DNA of 35,711 bases from positions 1-35,711 of the forward strand of contig WQYV01000017.1 in the NCBI GenBank assembly GCA_009781085.1, written 5' to 3'. Positions 13,633-22,940 of the stretch are shown here, piece after piece (the stretch's first letter is position 1; every line of letters starts with the position of its first letter). The notes under the pieces were generated by a model, which worked only from the letters and a program-made list of their open reading frames with translations, ran no database searches and had not been told where the DNA came from. The DNA comes from Betaproteobacteria bacterium. GTDB lineage: Bacteria > Pseudomonadota > Gammaproteobacteria > Burkholderiales > Rhodocyclaceae. The position numbers and the translations under genes are program-made.

Positions 13633-16350
13633 ATGAACAAAGTAAAAAACAGAACGATGGTAGCAAAAAAAACACTCGAAGAAATGGTTCACCGCGACGA
13701 AGCGCGCAATAGAGTAAAATTTGCTGCCTCCAGTGAAACTGAAAAACTATTCAGTAAACTGGGAACAAGCATTGAGGGTTTGAACGAAACCCTTGTGGAG
13801 GATTCCCGCAACAAATACGGTAGCAACAATGTTACACGCGGTAAAAAGGCATCGCTGCCGAAGCGCATCGCAGCAGCTTTTATCAATCCCTTTACCGCTA
13901 TCCTGTTCGGATTGGTGTTGGTATCTGTTTTCACGGATATTATTTTGGCAAAACCTGAAGAAATCAATCCGATGAACGTTATCATCATCATAACGATGGT
14001 GCTTGTTTCAGGTATTTTGCGGTTTATACAGGAAACAAGAAGCGGCCAAGCTGCCGAAAATCTGCTGAAAATGATAACGACTACTACCAATGCGAGACGA
14101 CAAGAAACAGGGAATCAGGAAATCCCGCTAGAAGATATTGTCGTAGGTGATATTGTGCATCTTGCGGCTGGAGATATGATTCCTGCTGATATGCGAATCA
14201 TCTATGCTAAAGATTTGTTTATTAGCCAATCGGCGCTAACTGGAGAGAGTGAACCGGTAGAAAAAATTTCTAGCGTTGTAAAGAACAACGATAGCTTGAT
14301 TGAAATCCCCAATCTCGCATTTATGGGTTCCAACGTCATCAGCGGCAGCGCAACAGGTGTTGTAGTAACCACTGGAGATGACACGATTTTTGGTGAAATG
14401 GCGAAAAACATCAGCGCCAAACCTGTGCAAACCAGCTTTGAAAAGGGCGTGAACACCGTTTCATGGTTGCTGATACGTTTCATGCTAGTGATGGTTCCCA
14501 TCGTTTTGTTTGTCAACGGGTTCACCAAAGGCGATTGGGTAGAGGCCACATTGTTTGCCTTATCGGTGGCCGTAGGGCTCACACCCGAAATGCTCCCAAT
14601 GATTGTCACCACCTGCCTTGCTAAGGGTGCGGTGGCTATGTCGCAACAAAAAACCATCATCAAGAACTTGAACTCAATACAAAATCTTGGCTCGATGGAT
14701 ATTCTATGCACTGACAAAACAGGAACGCTGACGCAGGATAGAGTGGTTTTGCTTTACCACCTCAATATTCACGGGCAGGAGGATACCCGTGTGCTGCGCC
14801 ACGCTTTCCTGAACAGCTACTATCAGACCGGGTTAAAAAACCTAATGGACGTTGCCATTATACAAAAAACGCAGGATGAACAAGATAACACTCCCGAACT
14901 GCGTGGACTTGCAAATAAATTCATCAAAGTGGACGAAATACCGTTTGATTTTGACCGTCGCCGTATGAGTGTTGTGGTTGCAAACGGTAAAACGCAAATG
15001 ATTACAAAAGGTGCAGTTGAGGAAATGCTTTCGGTTTGCAGTTTTGCTGAATATGAGGGAAAGGTAGAACCGCTAACTGACGACATCCGGGCGTATATCT
15101 TAAAAAAAGTTGACGATCTAAACGAGGACGGTATGCGCGTCATTGCCGTGGCGCAAAAACACGATCCACCACCCGTGGGTGCTTTTTCTGTGGCCGATGA
15201 AACGGACATGGTGCTTATGGGTTACCTAGCATTCCTTGACCCACCGAAGGAATCCACCGCCGGTGCTATTAGGGCTCTGCAAGAGTTCGGCGTGGGCGTG
15301 AAAATCCTGACCGGCGACAATGACAAGGTAACGCGTTGCGTCTGCCGCCAGGTAGGCCTCCCCGTTAACCGCATTTTGCTCGGTTCAGATGTGGATACCA
15401 TGGCCGATGTAGAGTTGGGTAAGGCCGCAGAAGAAGTGAGTGTGTTCGCCAAACTTTCACCGCAACAAAAAGCAAGGGTAATCAAAGCCTTACGGTACAA
15501 CGGCCATAGCGTCGGTTATATGGGAGATGGGATCAACGACGCGGCTGCGATGAAGGCTTCTGACGTGGGTATATCGGTGGACACCGCAGTGGACATCGCA
15601 AAAGAATCCGCTGACGTTATCCTGCTGGAAAAAAACTTGATGGTGTTGGAACGGGGTCTCATAGAAGGGCGCAAAACCTATGCTAACATGATTAAGTATA
15701 TCAAAATGACAGCCAGCTCCAATTTCGGCAATATGTTTTCAGTACTAGCAGCAAGCGCTTTTCTACCATTTATACCGATGTTGCCGATTCAAATCATCCT
15801 ACTTAATCTGATTTATGATCTTTCCTGCACGGCAATTCCTTGGGATAACGTAGACAAGGAATTTCTCGCCAAACCGAAAAAATGGGACTCTTCTTCTATT
15901 GGTAAATTTATGTTATGGATTGGTCCTACAAGCTCTGTATTTGACATCACAACCTATCTACTGATGTATTTTGTCATTTGTCCTGCCATGTGTGGTGGTA
16001 TGTTGTTTCATGAACTGACCAATCCGACAATGAAAGCCTATTATATTGCCGTTTTCCATGCTGGATGGTTTGTGGAATCCATGTGGACCCAAACGCTTGT
16101 TATCCATATGCTCCGCACGCCGAAAATACCGTTTGTGCAAAGCCGTGCATCCGCATCGCTTACCCTGTTCACAATAACCGGAATTATGGCTTTAACGGCT
16201 ATCCCCTTTACGTGGCTTGGTAAGTTAATTGAACTTGCCCCCTTGCCGTTTGAGTTTTTCCCATGGCTAGCGCTGACAGTTTTTTTGTACATGGTGCTAG
16301 TGACGGCATTCAAGAGAGTTTTTGTCAGAAGATATGGGGAACTATTGTAG
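13633..16350 (+). CDS. mgtA: Magnesium-translocating P-type ATPase (P3B, MgtA-type)
   Basis: A 905-residue pump that uses ATP to import Mg2+ across the inner membrane. All P-type landmarks are present: [12 protein letters not shown] in the actuator domain, the phosphorylated aspartate in [12 protein letters not shown] (Asp361), [11 protein letters not shown] and ILTGDN in the nucleotide-binding domain, and [21 protein letters not shown] at the hinge. [12 protein letters not shown] and [19 protein letters not shown] mark the P3B subgroup. Coding is rich in AAA/AAT/ATT codons, unlike the surrounding chromosome, and much of the sequence reads like Firmicutes homologues, so horizontal transfer is plausible. 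Probably co-transcribed with mgtC under the double leader control. Confidence 0.95.
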   Translation: MNKVKNRTMVAKKTLEEMVHRDEARNRVKFAASSETEKLFSKLGTSIEGLNETLVEDSRNKYGSNNVTRGKKASLPKRIAAAFINPFTAILFGLVLVSVFTDIILAKPEEINPMNVIIIITMVLVSGILRFIQETRSGQAAENLLKMITTTTNARRQETGNQEIPLEDIVVGDIVHLAAGDMIPADMRIIYAKDLFISQSALTGESEPVEKISSVVKNNDSLIEIPNLAFMGSNVISGSATGVVVTTGDDTIFGEMAKNISAKPVQTSFEKGVNTVSWLLIRFMLVMVPIVLFVNGFTKGDWVEATLFALSVAVGLTPEMLPMIVTTCLAKGAVAMSQQKTIIKNLNSIQNLGSMDILCTDKTGTLTQDRVVLLYHLNIHGQEDTRVLRHAFLNSYYQTGLKNLMDVAIIQKTQDEQDNTPELRGLANKFIKVDEIPFDFDRRRMSVVVANGKTQMITKGAVEEMLSVCSFAEYEGKVEPLTDDIRAYILKKVDDLNEDGMRVIAVAQKHDPPPVGAFSVADETDMVLMGYLAFLDPPKESTAGAIRALQEFGVGVKILTGDNDKVTRCVCRQVGLPVNRILLGSDVDTMADVELGKAAEEVSVFAKLSPQQKARVIKALRYNGHSVGYMGDGINDAAAMKASDVGISVDTAVDIAKESADVILLEKNLMVLERGLIEGRKTYANMIKYIKMTASSNFGNMFSVLAASAFLPFIPMLPIQIILLNLIYDLSCTAIPWDNVDKEFLAKPKKWDSSSIGKFMLWIGPTSSVFDITTYLLMYFVICPAMCGGMLFHELTNPTMKAYYIAVFHAGWFVESMWTQTLVIHMLRTPKIPFVQSRASASLTLFTITGIMALTAIPFTWLGKLIELAPLPFEFFPWLALTVFLYMVLVTAFKRVFVRRYGELL

Positions 16351-16387
16351 CGTCCCCTACCCGGGCAGAAGTGCCGGACTACCCTGA

Positions 16388-16412
16388 GATGCCCTTGGAA
16401 GGGGGTTTTTTT
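16388..16412 (+). terminator. Likely terminator after mgtA
   Basis: GCCCTTGGAAGGG followed by GG and a run of seven T's (GGTTTTTTT), about 40 bases after the mgtA stop. The stem is short. Confidence 0.5.
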
Positions 16413-16439
16413 CATCTGTTTTTCTTGGTTTCTCCCTTC

Positions 16440-16575
16440 TCAAGACGCACCTTGGGCATGCATGGCAAACAAGCGCCGTTTGGTAATGAGCAAATTGGCC
16501 AAGCCAAACAAGGTGAAGAGTTGCGCGGTGTTCTTGGCCAAACCACGGTAGCGTACCTTCTTCAAGCCCAGGATA
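16440..16575 (-). pseudogene. IS5-type transposase, C-terminal fragment
   Basis: Reading leftwards, the DNA encodes LGLKKVRYRGLAKNTAQLFT and then LFGLANLLITKRRLFAMHAQ before a TGA at 16440. 'KVRYRGLAKN.AQL..LF.LANL...RR.L' is the standard C-terminal end of IS5-subgroup transposases. Only about 43 residues remain; the catalytic DDE residues are gone. The track's 16263-16610 and 16357-16650 ORFs are other frames of this stretch. The matching N-terminal fragment of a similar transposase lies at 20542. Confidence 0.72.
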
Positions 16576-16824
16576 TTCTGCAAGGATTATTCGTGCAGGC
16601 ATATTTGTAATATACGAATAAAACAAGGGTACAATTGGGGGTAAAAACATTAAATGGAAACGGATGTCGCACGCTCTAAATCCAATTACGTCTGCCCGTT
16701 GCCCCTATCAGTCGCCGAATATAACTTACTCTGTTCAGGATGTCCGAAGCGCCCTCTCCCGCAAACGGGAGAGGGCAAAAAGAATGCACAACCCTATCTT
16801 CTTTGTTAGCAGGGAATTTAGCGG
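16576..16824. other. Intergenic stretch with a palindrome, no gene seen
   Basis: Between the transposase fragment and the carbonic anhydrase stop I see no supported coding sequence. The only structure is the palindrome at 16751-16776. The short ORFs listed by the track (16664-16876, 16740-16922) have no ribosome binding site or recognisable motif. Confidence 0.5.
16751..16776. repeat. Palindrome of the CCTCTCCC/GGGAGAGG type
   Basis: GCCCTCTCCCG and CGGGAGAGGGC form a perfect 11-base-pair stem with a CAAA loop. The core CCTCTCCC...GGGAGAGG recurs at 20744-20769. On the plus strand it is followed by AAAAAG. It may be a REP-like dispersed palindrome or a terminator. Confidence 0.65.
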
Positions 16825-17601
16825 TTATTGCACAATCACCCGCCCATACAAAGGCTGTACTGGGCGGTTGTTATGATGGTGCACGACCGCAGAGAATTGC
16901 TCGACCTGCTCCTTGGAAATAGAAAGGGCATCCTTCAGCACCAACCAGCGCACCCCTTCGGTACAGGGTGGCGTGGTCAACGAACCGCTGAAACGGTAAT
17001 ACGCCCGATGCTTTGGCAGCAGTGCTTGAACATCCACTTCCTTGGCTAGTGCTACCGGTTCTCCCTTTTCTTTAGGCATAACCTTCCAGATTTCCTCCAG
17101 TTGCTTATTGACGGTTTTGCCCTCTTTGAACATTAGCGCCAACACCGCGAGTTCGCCTTCCGAGTTCTTATAAACGAAATGCGCTTCTAACGGGAACGAT
17201 TTTCCGTTAACTAAGTTCTCACTCGGTGTGTGGAAGTGGAATTGTTGCAACTCGAAAGTTTTGTCGTCTAGGTTCAAGGTATTGCCAGCCGCAACATTGA
17301 CCTGCACCGTATGACCGTTATTGACGATGGTTTGCGAACCGTTCTTATAATGTAGTTTTAACGGTTTTACGCCTGCATTCAGCGCACCTTCGATATTGAT
17401 TGGCGTCTGGTTGACGCCGATGGAACACATCGCGAATTCGGGAGAAAGCTGTCCCCAGTGTTCGGGGGCACCATCCCCATCGTACCCCCAATGCGGCGGT
17501 TCATTCGCGGGATGAGGGTGTCCAGCAGGTTCGGCTGCCTGCGTAGATTGGGCAAATATTGCGGCGGCAAACGGCAAGGCGAAGAACAAAATTTTTTTCA
17601 T
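16825..17601 (-). CDS. cah: Alpha-class carbonic anhydrase, periplasmic
   Basis: A 258-residue exported enzyme that interconverts CO2 and bicarbonate. The ATG at 17601 with AGGAG upstream (TCCT at 17611) is preferred over the track's 17700 start. It begins with a clear signal peptide (MKKILFFALPFAAAIFAQST, cleaved near TQAA). Alpha-class motifs: HWGYDGDGAPEHWGQL, NQTPINIE, the zinc-ligand segments FELQQFHFHTPSEN and LEAHFVYKN, and SLTTPPCTEGVRWLVL near the end. All three zinc histidines appear present. It might supply bicarbonate or buffer periplasmic pH. It is a single transcription unit on the minus strand. Confidence 0.94.
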   Translation of the reverse strand: MKKILFFALPFAAAIFAQSTQAAEPAGHPHPANEPPHWGYDGDGAPEHWGQLSPEFAMCSIGVNQTPINIEGALNAGVKPLKLHYKNGSQTIVNNGHTVQVNVAAGNTLNLDDKTFELQQFHFHTPSENLVNGKSFPLEAHFVYKNSEGELAVLALMFKEGKTVNKQLEEIWKVMPKEKGEPVALAKEVDVQALLPKHRAYYRFSGSLTTPPCTEGVRWLVLKDALSISKEQVEQFSAVVHHHNNRPVQPLYGRVIVQ

Positions 17602-17828
17602 TCGGGATACTCCTGTAAGTTCGCATCGAATGCATCGCGGCCCCGCGATGCATGGAGCATTGCAGCTATCTGAAACAAGAAGTAAAACTACAGGCTGCAA
17701 ACAGCACGCCGAGAGCTCGTATCGTAGCTATCGGGGACAATAAGAAATGCTACAACCAGTTGCGCAAACGCGCAATGCGGGCTCAACTTAAAGTTTATGT
17801 CCTAAAAAACGCTAACATTTTAAAATAC

Positions 17829-19268
17829 TTACATGCGTTGCGCTGCGCCCTTGCCGAAATCCTTCGGCGTGCATAGGAAAATCAGCGCAGCAATCACGCT
17901 AATGCCGCCCAGGCACAGGTAGGTAGCGCTGAATCCCGCTGCAAGCTCTGGTTCGGCTGCGGGATTCGCCCCTCCCGGCAGGAAGACGGCCATGAGCGAC
18001 GCAGCTACAGCCACGCCTAGGCTCATGGAAAGCTGCATGACAACGGAAAGCAGGCTGTTGCCGCTGCTTGAATCTTCATCTGACAGGCCGATGAGAGCCA
18101 GGGTGTTCATCGCTGTGAATTGAAGCGAATTAACTGCACCGAAAACGCTAAAGATGATCACCATGATGTACAGCGGCGTGCTGGGTGAAAAGCTGGAAAA
18201 CAGGACAATGAGGCTGCCGAGTGCTACCGTGTTAACGAACAGCACCATACGGAAACCGAAACTGTTCAATAGCCGTGTGGCCAGGGTCTTGCTAAAAATT
18301 GCCATCAGGGACATAGGAATCATGATGAGACCGGCGTTAAACGGCGAATAACCTAACAGCACCTGTAGTAACAGCGGTGTCAAGTACGGCATGCCGCCAG
18401 CGGCCAGGCGCGCAAAAATATTGCCAAGCAACCCGACCGTAAAGGTACGGATGCGGAAAATGGAGAGCCGGAACAAGGGATTGGGCCAAACGCTCGCATG
18501 GATGACGTAAAGGCCTATGCACAAAATTCCTCCAACCGTGAGCGCCAATACCTGTGACATAGCCAAATTCCCCTGCCCGACGGTGTCCAGGGCAAAAGAA
18601 ACGAGGAGCATGGCTGTACCGAATAAAACGAACCCCCGAATGTCGAAACGCGGCAACTTTACGCGCCGCAAATTCGGAATGTAGCGCAGAACAGCTACGC
18701 AGCCGATAAAACCCACTGGCAGGTTGATCAGGAATATCCAATGCCAGGTAGCATACTGCACTAAAAAACCACCCACGGTCGGCCCAAACAATGGGCCAAG
18801 CATGCCGGGGATGGTCACGAAGCTTAAAACCTGCACCAAATATTGCCGCGGGTATATTCGCAACACCGCTAGCCGCCCCACGGGCACCATAAAAGCCCCG
18901 CCCATGCCCTGCACCACACGAGCCGCAATCAATATCTTGAGCGAACTGGCAGTGGCGCAGAACAACGAACCGGCCATGAAGAGCATGATCGCCCCGAATA
19001 GCACTGTGCGCATACCGAAACGGTCGGCTACCCAACCAGACACGGGCATGAGCAGCGCCACAGCCAGCATGTAGGCGATTACCACCCAATGGAGGTTCAA
19101 CGGATTTTCATTCAGGTTTTTGGCAATGACGGGCAGAGCCGTATTCATGATGCTCGTGTCGAGCATCTGCATGAAAAAGGAGATAGCCACTATCCAAGGG
19201 ATAATGCGCAGGGTTCTTGCATCCAGCGAAGCGGAGTCCGTAAGCTCTTCCACAAACGAATCTTTCAA
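17829..19268 (-). CDS. MFS drug exporter, DHA2 (14-helix) family, MdtD/EmrB-like
   Basis: A 479-residue multi-pass membrane protein. It opens IPWIVAISFFMQMLDTSIMN, the helix-1 pattern with the 'LDxTIVNxALP' DHA2 motif C. The loop motif A is GWVADRFGMRTVLFG, and RVVQGMGGAFMVPVGR and PGMLGPLFGPTVGGFLVQ carry the helix 4-5 antiporter signature. The long first half and about 14 hydrophobic segments fit DHA2. It most resembles MdtD-type exporters, which extrude drugs, or citrate and iron chelates in some cases; substrate unknown. The start at 19268 is a TTG with no strong ribosome binding site; the next ATG would delete part of helix 1. Confidence 0.88.
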   Translation of the reverse strand: MKDSFVEELTDSASLDARTLRIIPWIVAISFFMQMLDTSIMNTALPVIAKNLNENPLNLHWVVIAYMLAVALLMPVSGWVADRFGMRTVLFGAIMLFMAGSLFCATASSLKILIAARVVQGMGGAFMVPVGRLAVLRIYPRQYLVQVLSFVTIPGMLGPLFGPTVGGFLVQYATWHWIFLINLPVGFIGCVAVLRYIPNLRRVKLPRFDIRGFVLFGTAMLLVSFALDTVGQGNLAMSQVLALTVGGILCIGLYVIHASVWPNPLFRLSIFRIRTFTVGLLGNIFARLAAGGMPYLTPLLLQVLLGYSPFNAGLIMIPMSLMAIFSKTLATRLLNSFGFRMVLFVNTVALGSLIVLFSSFSPSTPLYIMVIIFSVFGAVNSLQFTAMNTLALIGLSDEDSSSGNSLLSVVMQLSMSLGVAVAASLMAVFLPGGANPAAEPELAAGFSATYLCLGGISVIAALIFLCTPKDFGKGAAQRM

Positions 19269-19364
19269 AGGCTATCCCGTTAAAAAACAAGATAGCGCAG
19301 CGAAATTATAGCGACCGACGGTAAGAATGCATTTGCGGCAAAAACGCACCCAAGCAAAAAATGT

Positions 19365-20195
19365 TTAAAAATCCGCCGTATCGGGATCAGGGCCGATACG
19401 TCCTTTCGGGTTATCGAGACCATCCAACAGGACAATATCCTCGCTATCCAACCGGAAATCGAGCACATTGAAGTTTTCGCGGATACGCTCTGGATTGACC
19501 GATTTCGGAATCGTGACCACACCGCTATCGAGATGCCAACGCAGCACGGCTTGCGCTGCCGTTTTCCGATGCTTTCGTGCGATACGCAGAACCCGCTCGT
19601 CACGCAGCAATGCGCCGCCCTGCCCTAGCGGGCTCCAAGACTCGGTGACGATTTCATGCTGGGCATGAAACGCACGCAAGGGACGCTGCTGAAAATACGG
19701 ATGCAGTTCGATCTGATTGACTGACGGAACCACGCCGGTTTCATCCAGCAAATGCTGCAAGTGCGGAACCTGAAAATTGGACACTCCGATCGAACGCACA
19801 CGCCCTTTATTTTTCAGTGTGACTAGCGCGCGCCAACTATCGAGATAGCGGCTCCGGTGCGGCATCGGCCAATGTATCAGATAAAGGTCGACGTAATCGA
19901 GCCGCAGCCGCTGTAGGCTTTCATCGTAAGCACGTAGCGTCTCATCGTATCCCTGCTGGCTGTTCCATAACTTTGTGGTCACGAAAATTTCTTCACGCGG
20001 CACACCCGAAACAAGTATTCCCTTACCAATGCCTGTTTCGTTGCCATAAAAAGAAGCGGTGTCGATCAGGCGGTAACCCGCTGCAAGCGCAGCAGAAACA
20101 GCAGCAGCAGCGGTTTCTTCCGGGGTCTGCCAGGTACCGAACCCGAGTTGCGGGATCTGTGCCCCGTCATTCAGGGGGATAGTGGGCTGCGTCAT
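19365..20195 (-). CDS. Aldo/keto reductase (2,5-diketo-D-gluconate reductase-like)
   Basis: A 276-residue NADPH-dependent oxidoreductase with the complete AKR catalytic tetrad: Asp45 and Tyr50 in GYRLIDTASFYGNE, Lys75 in VTTKLWNSQ and His108 in LYLIHWP. Later signatures: GRVRSIGVSNFQVPHLQHLL, NQIELHPYFQQ and the cofactor-binding VVTIPKSVNPERIRENFNVLDF. Length and sequence fit the DkgA/DkgB group of AKR5, which reduce small aldehydes such as methylglyoxal and diketogluconate. GGAGG (CCTCC at 20202-20206) before the ATG supports the start. Minus strand, 96 bases upstream of the MFS gene, so the two could share a transcript. Confidence 0.94.
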   Translation of the reverse strand: MTQPTIPLNDGAQIPQLGFGTWQTPEETAAAAVSAALAAGYRLIDTASFYGNETGIGKGILVSGVPREEIFVTTKLWNSQQGYDETLRAYDESLQRLRLDYVDLYLIHWPMPHRSRYLDSWRALVTLKNKGRVRSIGVSNFQVPHLQHLLDETGVVPSVNQIELHPYFQQRPLRAFHAQHEIVTESWSPLGQGGALLRDERVLRIARKHRKTAAQAVLRWHLDSGVVTIPKSVNPERIRENFNVLDFRLDSEDIVLLDGLDNPKGRIGPDPDTADF

Positions 20196-20478
20196 GACAA
20201 CCTCCTTGCTTTTTCGCGGGAATGATCGAACCTCTGGCTACGTCGTTAAAGCAACATCAATATCGACGCTTTGCTTGCATCGCTAACATATCTTTTAATT
20301 GTAGCCGACCAGATTGCCGTTGGTCTATCCAGGTCACGCCTGTTGATGTAATTTCAATAAAATTGAAAATCTATCTGTATAAGTTCAGAAACCTTTTGCG
20401 CTGCATTACGTCAAGAGATATGCAGTTCAGATACATCAGATAGGTATGGTGCCGTGAATTTTACCAAGTAGCTGCCTT
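20196..20478. other. Upstream region of the aldo/keto reductase, no gene seen
   Basis: A rather A+T-rich stretch between the reductase and the IS5 fragment. It must hold the minus-strand promoter of the reductase. The 20222-20443 ORF of the track shows no recognisable protein sequence and lacks a ribosome binding site. Confidence 0.5.
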
Positions 20479-20724
20479 AAGGAATCTCTGAACAATTTCT
20501 GTGATAAAATTCTATATTCATAAAATAAATGGACGCATGGAATGAAGCAGGTCACCTTTGCCCCGTTGGCCTTTGAGAAGAAAAAGAAGCAAACACGTTG
20601 GGAACGTTTTTTGGCAGAGATGGATGCGGTGATGCCATGGGCAGAACTGTTGTCGGTCATTGAGCCGCGTTATCCGAAGCCCGGATACCGAGACAGGCAA
20701 CCGATGCCGTTAGAGCAGTTTTGA
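20479..20724 (+). pseudogene. IS5-type transposase, N-terminal fragment with possible left end
   Basis: The ATG at 20542 opens MKQVTFAPLAFEKKKKQTRW and continues RFLAEMDAVMPWAELLSVIE and PRYPKPG, the standard N-terminus of IS5-subgroup transposases ('MKQ.TFA...F..K.K.TRRE.FL.EM...VPW..L...I.P.YPK'). Homology stops around codon 57 and the frame ends at 20724. AAGGAATCTCTGAACAA around 20479 may be the left terminal inverted repeat of the element. It is the complement of the C-terminal fragment at 16440, but in opposite orientation. Confidence 0.72.
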
Positions 20725-20743
20725 TCCAAGTGGATACAAAACT

Positions 20744-20769
20744 CCCCTCTCCCACTTGTGGGAGAGGGG
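20744..20769. repeat. Perfect palindrome, CCTCTCCC/GGGAGAGG type
   Basis: CCCCTCTCCCAC and GTGGGAGAGGGG form a perfect 12-base-pair stem with a two-base centre. On the minus strand it is followed by AGTTTTG and lies 56 bases after the CoA-disulfide reductase stop, so it could terminate that operon. Its core matches the palindrome at 16751-16776. Confidence 0.65.
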
Positions 20770-20825
20770 AATGAATGTACAGGTTTAAATCGAAAACGCT
20801 TTAGAGGCGATGTTGCGGGTTTATT

Positions 20826-22514
20826 TCATGCGGCAGTGGTACGCACGCTGTCAGACCCCGAAATCAAACGTCTAGCAACCTGCATCATCTTCCAGGTACG
20901 GAACCCACCGTTCAGGCTGCGCACCGACCATCCCTGCTGCTGTAACTGGCGTTGCCCGATATAACCGCGCAACCCAATTTGGCAGTACACGATCAATGCC
21001 GCATCTTTTGGAAACGCTGCCTGTGTACGCAATTGTGGCAGCGGCAGATTCTTTGCCCCGGGAATTTGACCCTGCTGCAATTCTTCGGGCTGACGAAGAT
21101 CGATCAAGGTTGCCCCAGCCAATATCGCGGCATCCAGTTCTTCTGGTTCGATGAGCGAAGAAAGCCCAGTAACGAGGTTCTGCGCTGCCATCCCCGCAAT
21201 GTTGATTGGGTCTTTGGCTGACCCATAGGGCGGCGCGTAGCTCAATTCCATCTCAGCCAAGTCATCGACCGTCATTTTCGCCTGAATAGCCGTTGCCAGC
21301 ACATCGAGCCGTTTATCCACACCGCTTTCTCCGATGGCCTGTGCACCGAGTATGCGCCCCGTGTCTTCAGCAAATAGCAGTTTGATGCTGATTTGTTTTG
21401 CACCGGGATAATAACCAGCATGGTCATTGGCATGGATATATACCTTGCGATACGGTATATCTGAGGCTTTGAGCGCTTTCTCGTTCAAACCTGTCGTTCC
21501 TGCTGTCATCTCGAACAATTTGCAGATGGCCGTTCCCTGTGATCCCCGATACGCCGCCTTCTTGCCAAAAATGACATCGGCCGCAATCCGTCCCTGCCGG
21601 TTGGCCGGCCCCGCCAAAGGCAGGATAACGGGATGGCCGTTGACAACATGGCTAACCTGTACGGCATCGCCTACTGCATAAATAGCTGGATCGGATGTCT
21701 GTTGCTGCACGTTGACGGCAATTGCACCTCCAACGCCCAATGCCAGCCCGGCATCCAAAGCCAGCTTGTTTTCCGGGCGAACCCCTATCGCCAGGATCAC
21801 CAAGTCGGTTTCAATCTGAGCGCCGGAGGACAACATTACCTGCAACTGCGGACCCGGCACGATTGCCGCCAGGCCATCCCCAATGTGCAATTTCACCTGT
21901 TGCCTTTGCAGCGTTTCAAGCAAAGGAGCGGTCATTTCAGCGTCCAGCGGTGTCAGAACTTGTGGGTCGCGTTCGACCAATGTAACTTCCAGCCCCCTAT
22001 TCCGCAGTGCTTCAATCATCTCCAGACCGATGAAACCGGCACCGACGACGCACACCCGGCGCACATGTGCATCAAGAGCCGCCATCATTCGATCCATATC
22101 GGGAATATTGCGCAATGTCAGTACCCGCGGGTCGTCGATACCCGGTAACGGCGGGCGTATCGGCGCCGCACCGGGGGAAAGGATCAACGTATCGTAGTGT
22201 TCAACGTATTCCCGCTCAGCACAAAGATCCCGTACCGCCACCGTTTTCGCCTTGCAGTCGATCGCTATGACCTCATGCCGTGTACGCACGTCGATATTGA
22301 ACCGGGCGCGCAGGGAATCCGGCGTATGCACCAGCAACGCATTACGGTTCTCGATTTCGCCTCCAATATGGTAAGGCAGGCCACAGTTGGCAAAAGACAC
22401 ATAAGAGCCGCGTTCCAATATGACGATTTCGGCGGTTTCACTTAATCGCCTTGCCCGTGCCGCAGCCGATGCGCCACCGGCCACGCCGCCTATAATTATC
22501 AGTTTTTTGGGCAT
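20826..22514 (-). CDS. CoA-disulfide reductase / NADH oxidoreductase fused to rhodanese
   Basis: A 562-residue flavoprotein. The ATG at 22514 with AAGGAGA 7 bases upstream is preferred over the in-frame ATG at 22535. FAD-binding GGVAGGASAAARARRL lies at the N-terminus, and the single active-site cysteine is Cys44 in SFANCGLPYH, the hallmark of CoA-disulfide reductases. FGKKAAYRGSQGTAICKLFEMTAGTTG is the conserved dimerisation-domain entry. The last 90 residues are a rhodanese domain (ATLIDLRQPEELQQGQIPGA) whose persulfide cysteine is in YCQIGLRG. Such CoADR-rhodanese fusions reduce CoA-persulfide or polysulfides. It ends the arsR-yeeE-yeeE operon, supporting a sulfane-sulfur role. Confidence 0.92.
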   Translation of the reverse strand: MPKKLIIIGGVAGGASAAARARRLSETAEIVILERGSYVSFANCGLPYHIGGEIENRNALLVHTPDSLRARFNIDVRTRHEVIAIDCKAKTVAVRDLCAEREYVEHYDTLILSPGAAPIRPPLPGIDDPRVLTLRNIPDMDRMMAALDAHVRRVCVVGAGFIGLEMIEALRNRGLEVTLVERDPQVLTPLDAEMTAPLLETLQRQQVKLHIGDGLAAIVPGPQLQVMLSSGAQIETDLVILAIGVRPENKLALDAGLALGVGGAIAVNVQQQTSDPAIYAVGDAVQVSHVVNGHPVILPLAGPANRQGRIAADVIFGKKAAYRGSQGTAICKLFEMTAGTTGLNEKALKASDIPYRKVYIHANDHAGYYPGAKQISIKLLFAEDTGRILGAQAIGESGVDKRLDVLATAIQAKMTVDDLAEMELSYAPPYGSAKDPINIAGMAAQNLVTGLSSLIEPEELDAAILAGATLIDLRQPEELQQGQIPGAKNLPLPQLRTQAAFPKDAALIVYCQIGLRGYIGQRQLQQQGWSVRSLNGGFRTWKMMQVARRLISGSDSVRTTAA

Positions 22515-22531
22515 TACCTTGTCTCCTTTGA

Positions 22532-22939
22532 TCATTTTTGGATGAAGCGAAGTAGTTGCATGCCAGCCAGCATCGAAACAACAAAGACGATTGCCTGCGG
22601 GATTCCCATTGACAGCGTGACCAACGATGGACCGGGGCAGACGCCAGCCAATCCCCAGCCAATGCCAAACAGTGCGCTGCCAATGACTAATTTGCGGTCG
22701 ATCGCGGTCGCTTCAGGCAATCGCATTGGCAGTCTCAACAACGAATGCGGCTGACGTTTTGCGATGGCAAACCCAACAACCCCAACGGCAATAGCTCCCA
22801 CCATGACCATTGCCAAAGAAGGGTCCCAATGCCCGGCCAAATCCAGGAATCCCAAAACCTTGACGGGGTTAGCCATTCCAGAAAGAAGCAAACCGATACC
22901 GAAAATCACGCCTGCCAGGGCTGCGGTAAAAAATGGCAT
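22532..22939 (-). CDS. YeeE/YedE (DUF6691) sulfur-transport membrane protein, second half
   Basis: A 135-residue protein with four hydrophobic segments: FFTAALAGVIFGIGLLLSGM, MVMVGAIAVGVVGFAIA, SALFGIGWGLAGVCPGPSLV and IVFVVSMLAGMQLL. The SGMANPxKVxGFLD and GxGWGLAGxCPGP patterns belong to the YeeE/YedE family, which imports thiosulfate or other sulfane sulfur. In this split form, two small genes together make up the channel. It is 1 base away from its partner at 22941 and overlaps or abuts the leader of the reductase gene downstream. Confidence 0.87.
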   Translation of the reverse strand: MPFFTAALAGVIFGIGLLLSGMANPVKVLGFLDLAGHWDPSLAMVMVGAIAVGVVGFAIAKRQPHSLLRLPMRLPEATAIDRKLVIGSALFGIGWGLAGVCPGPSLVTLSMGIPQAIVFVVSMLAGMQLLRFIQK

Positions 22940-22940
22940 C

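Noticed and set aside
16263-16650. ORFs on both strands downstream of mgtA
   Set aside because: They are other frames of the IS5 transposase remnant or the end of mgtA; only the minus-strand frame ending at 16440 gives transposase sequence.
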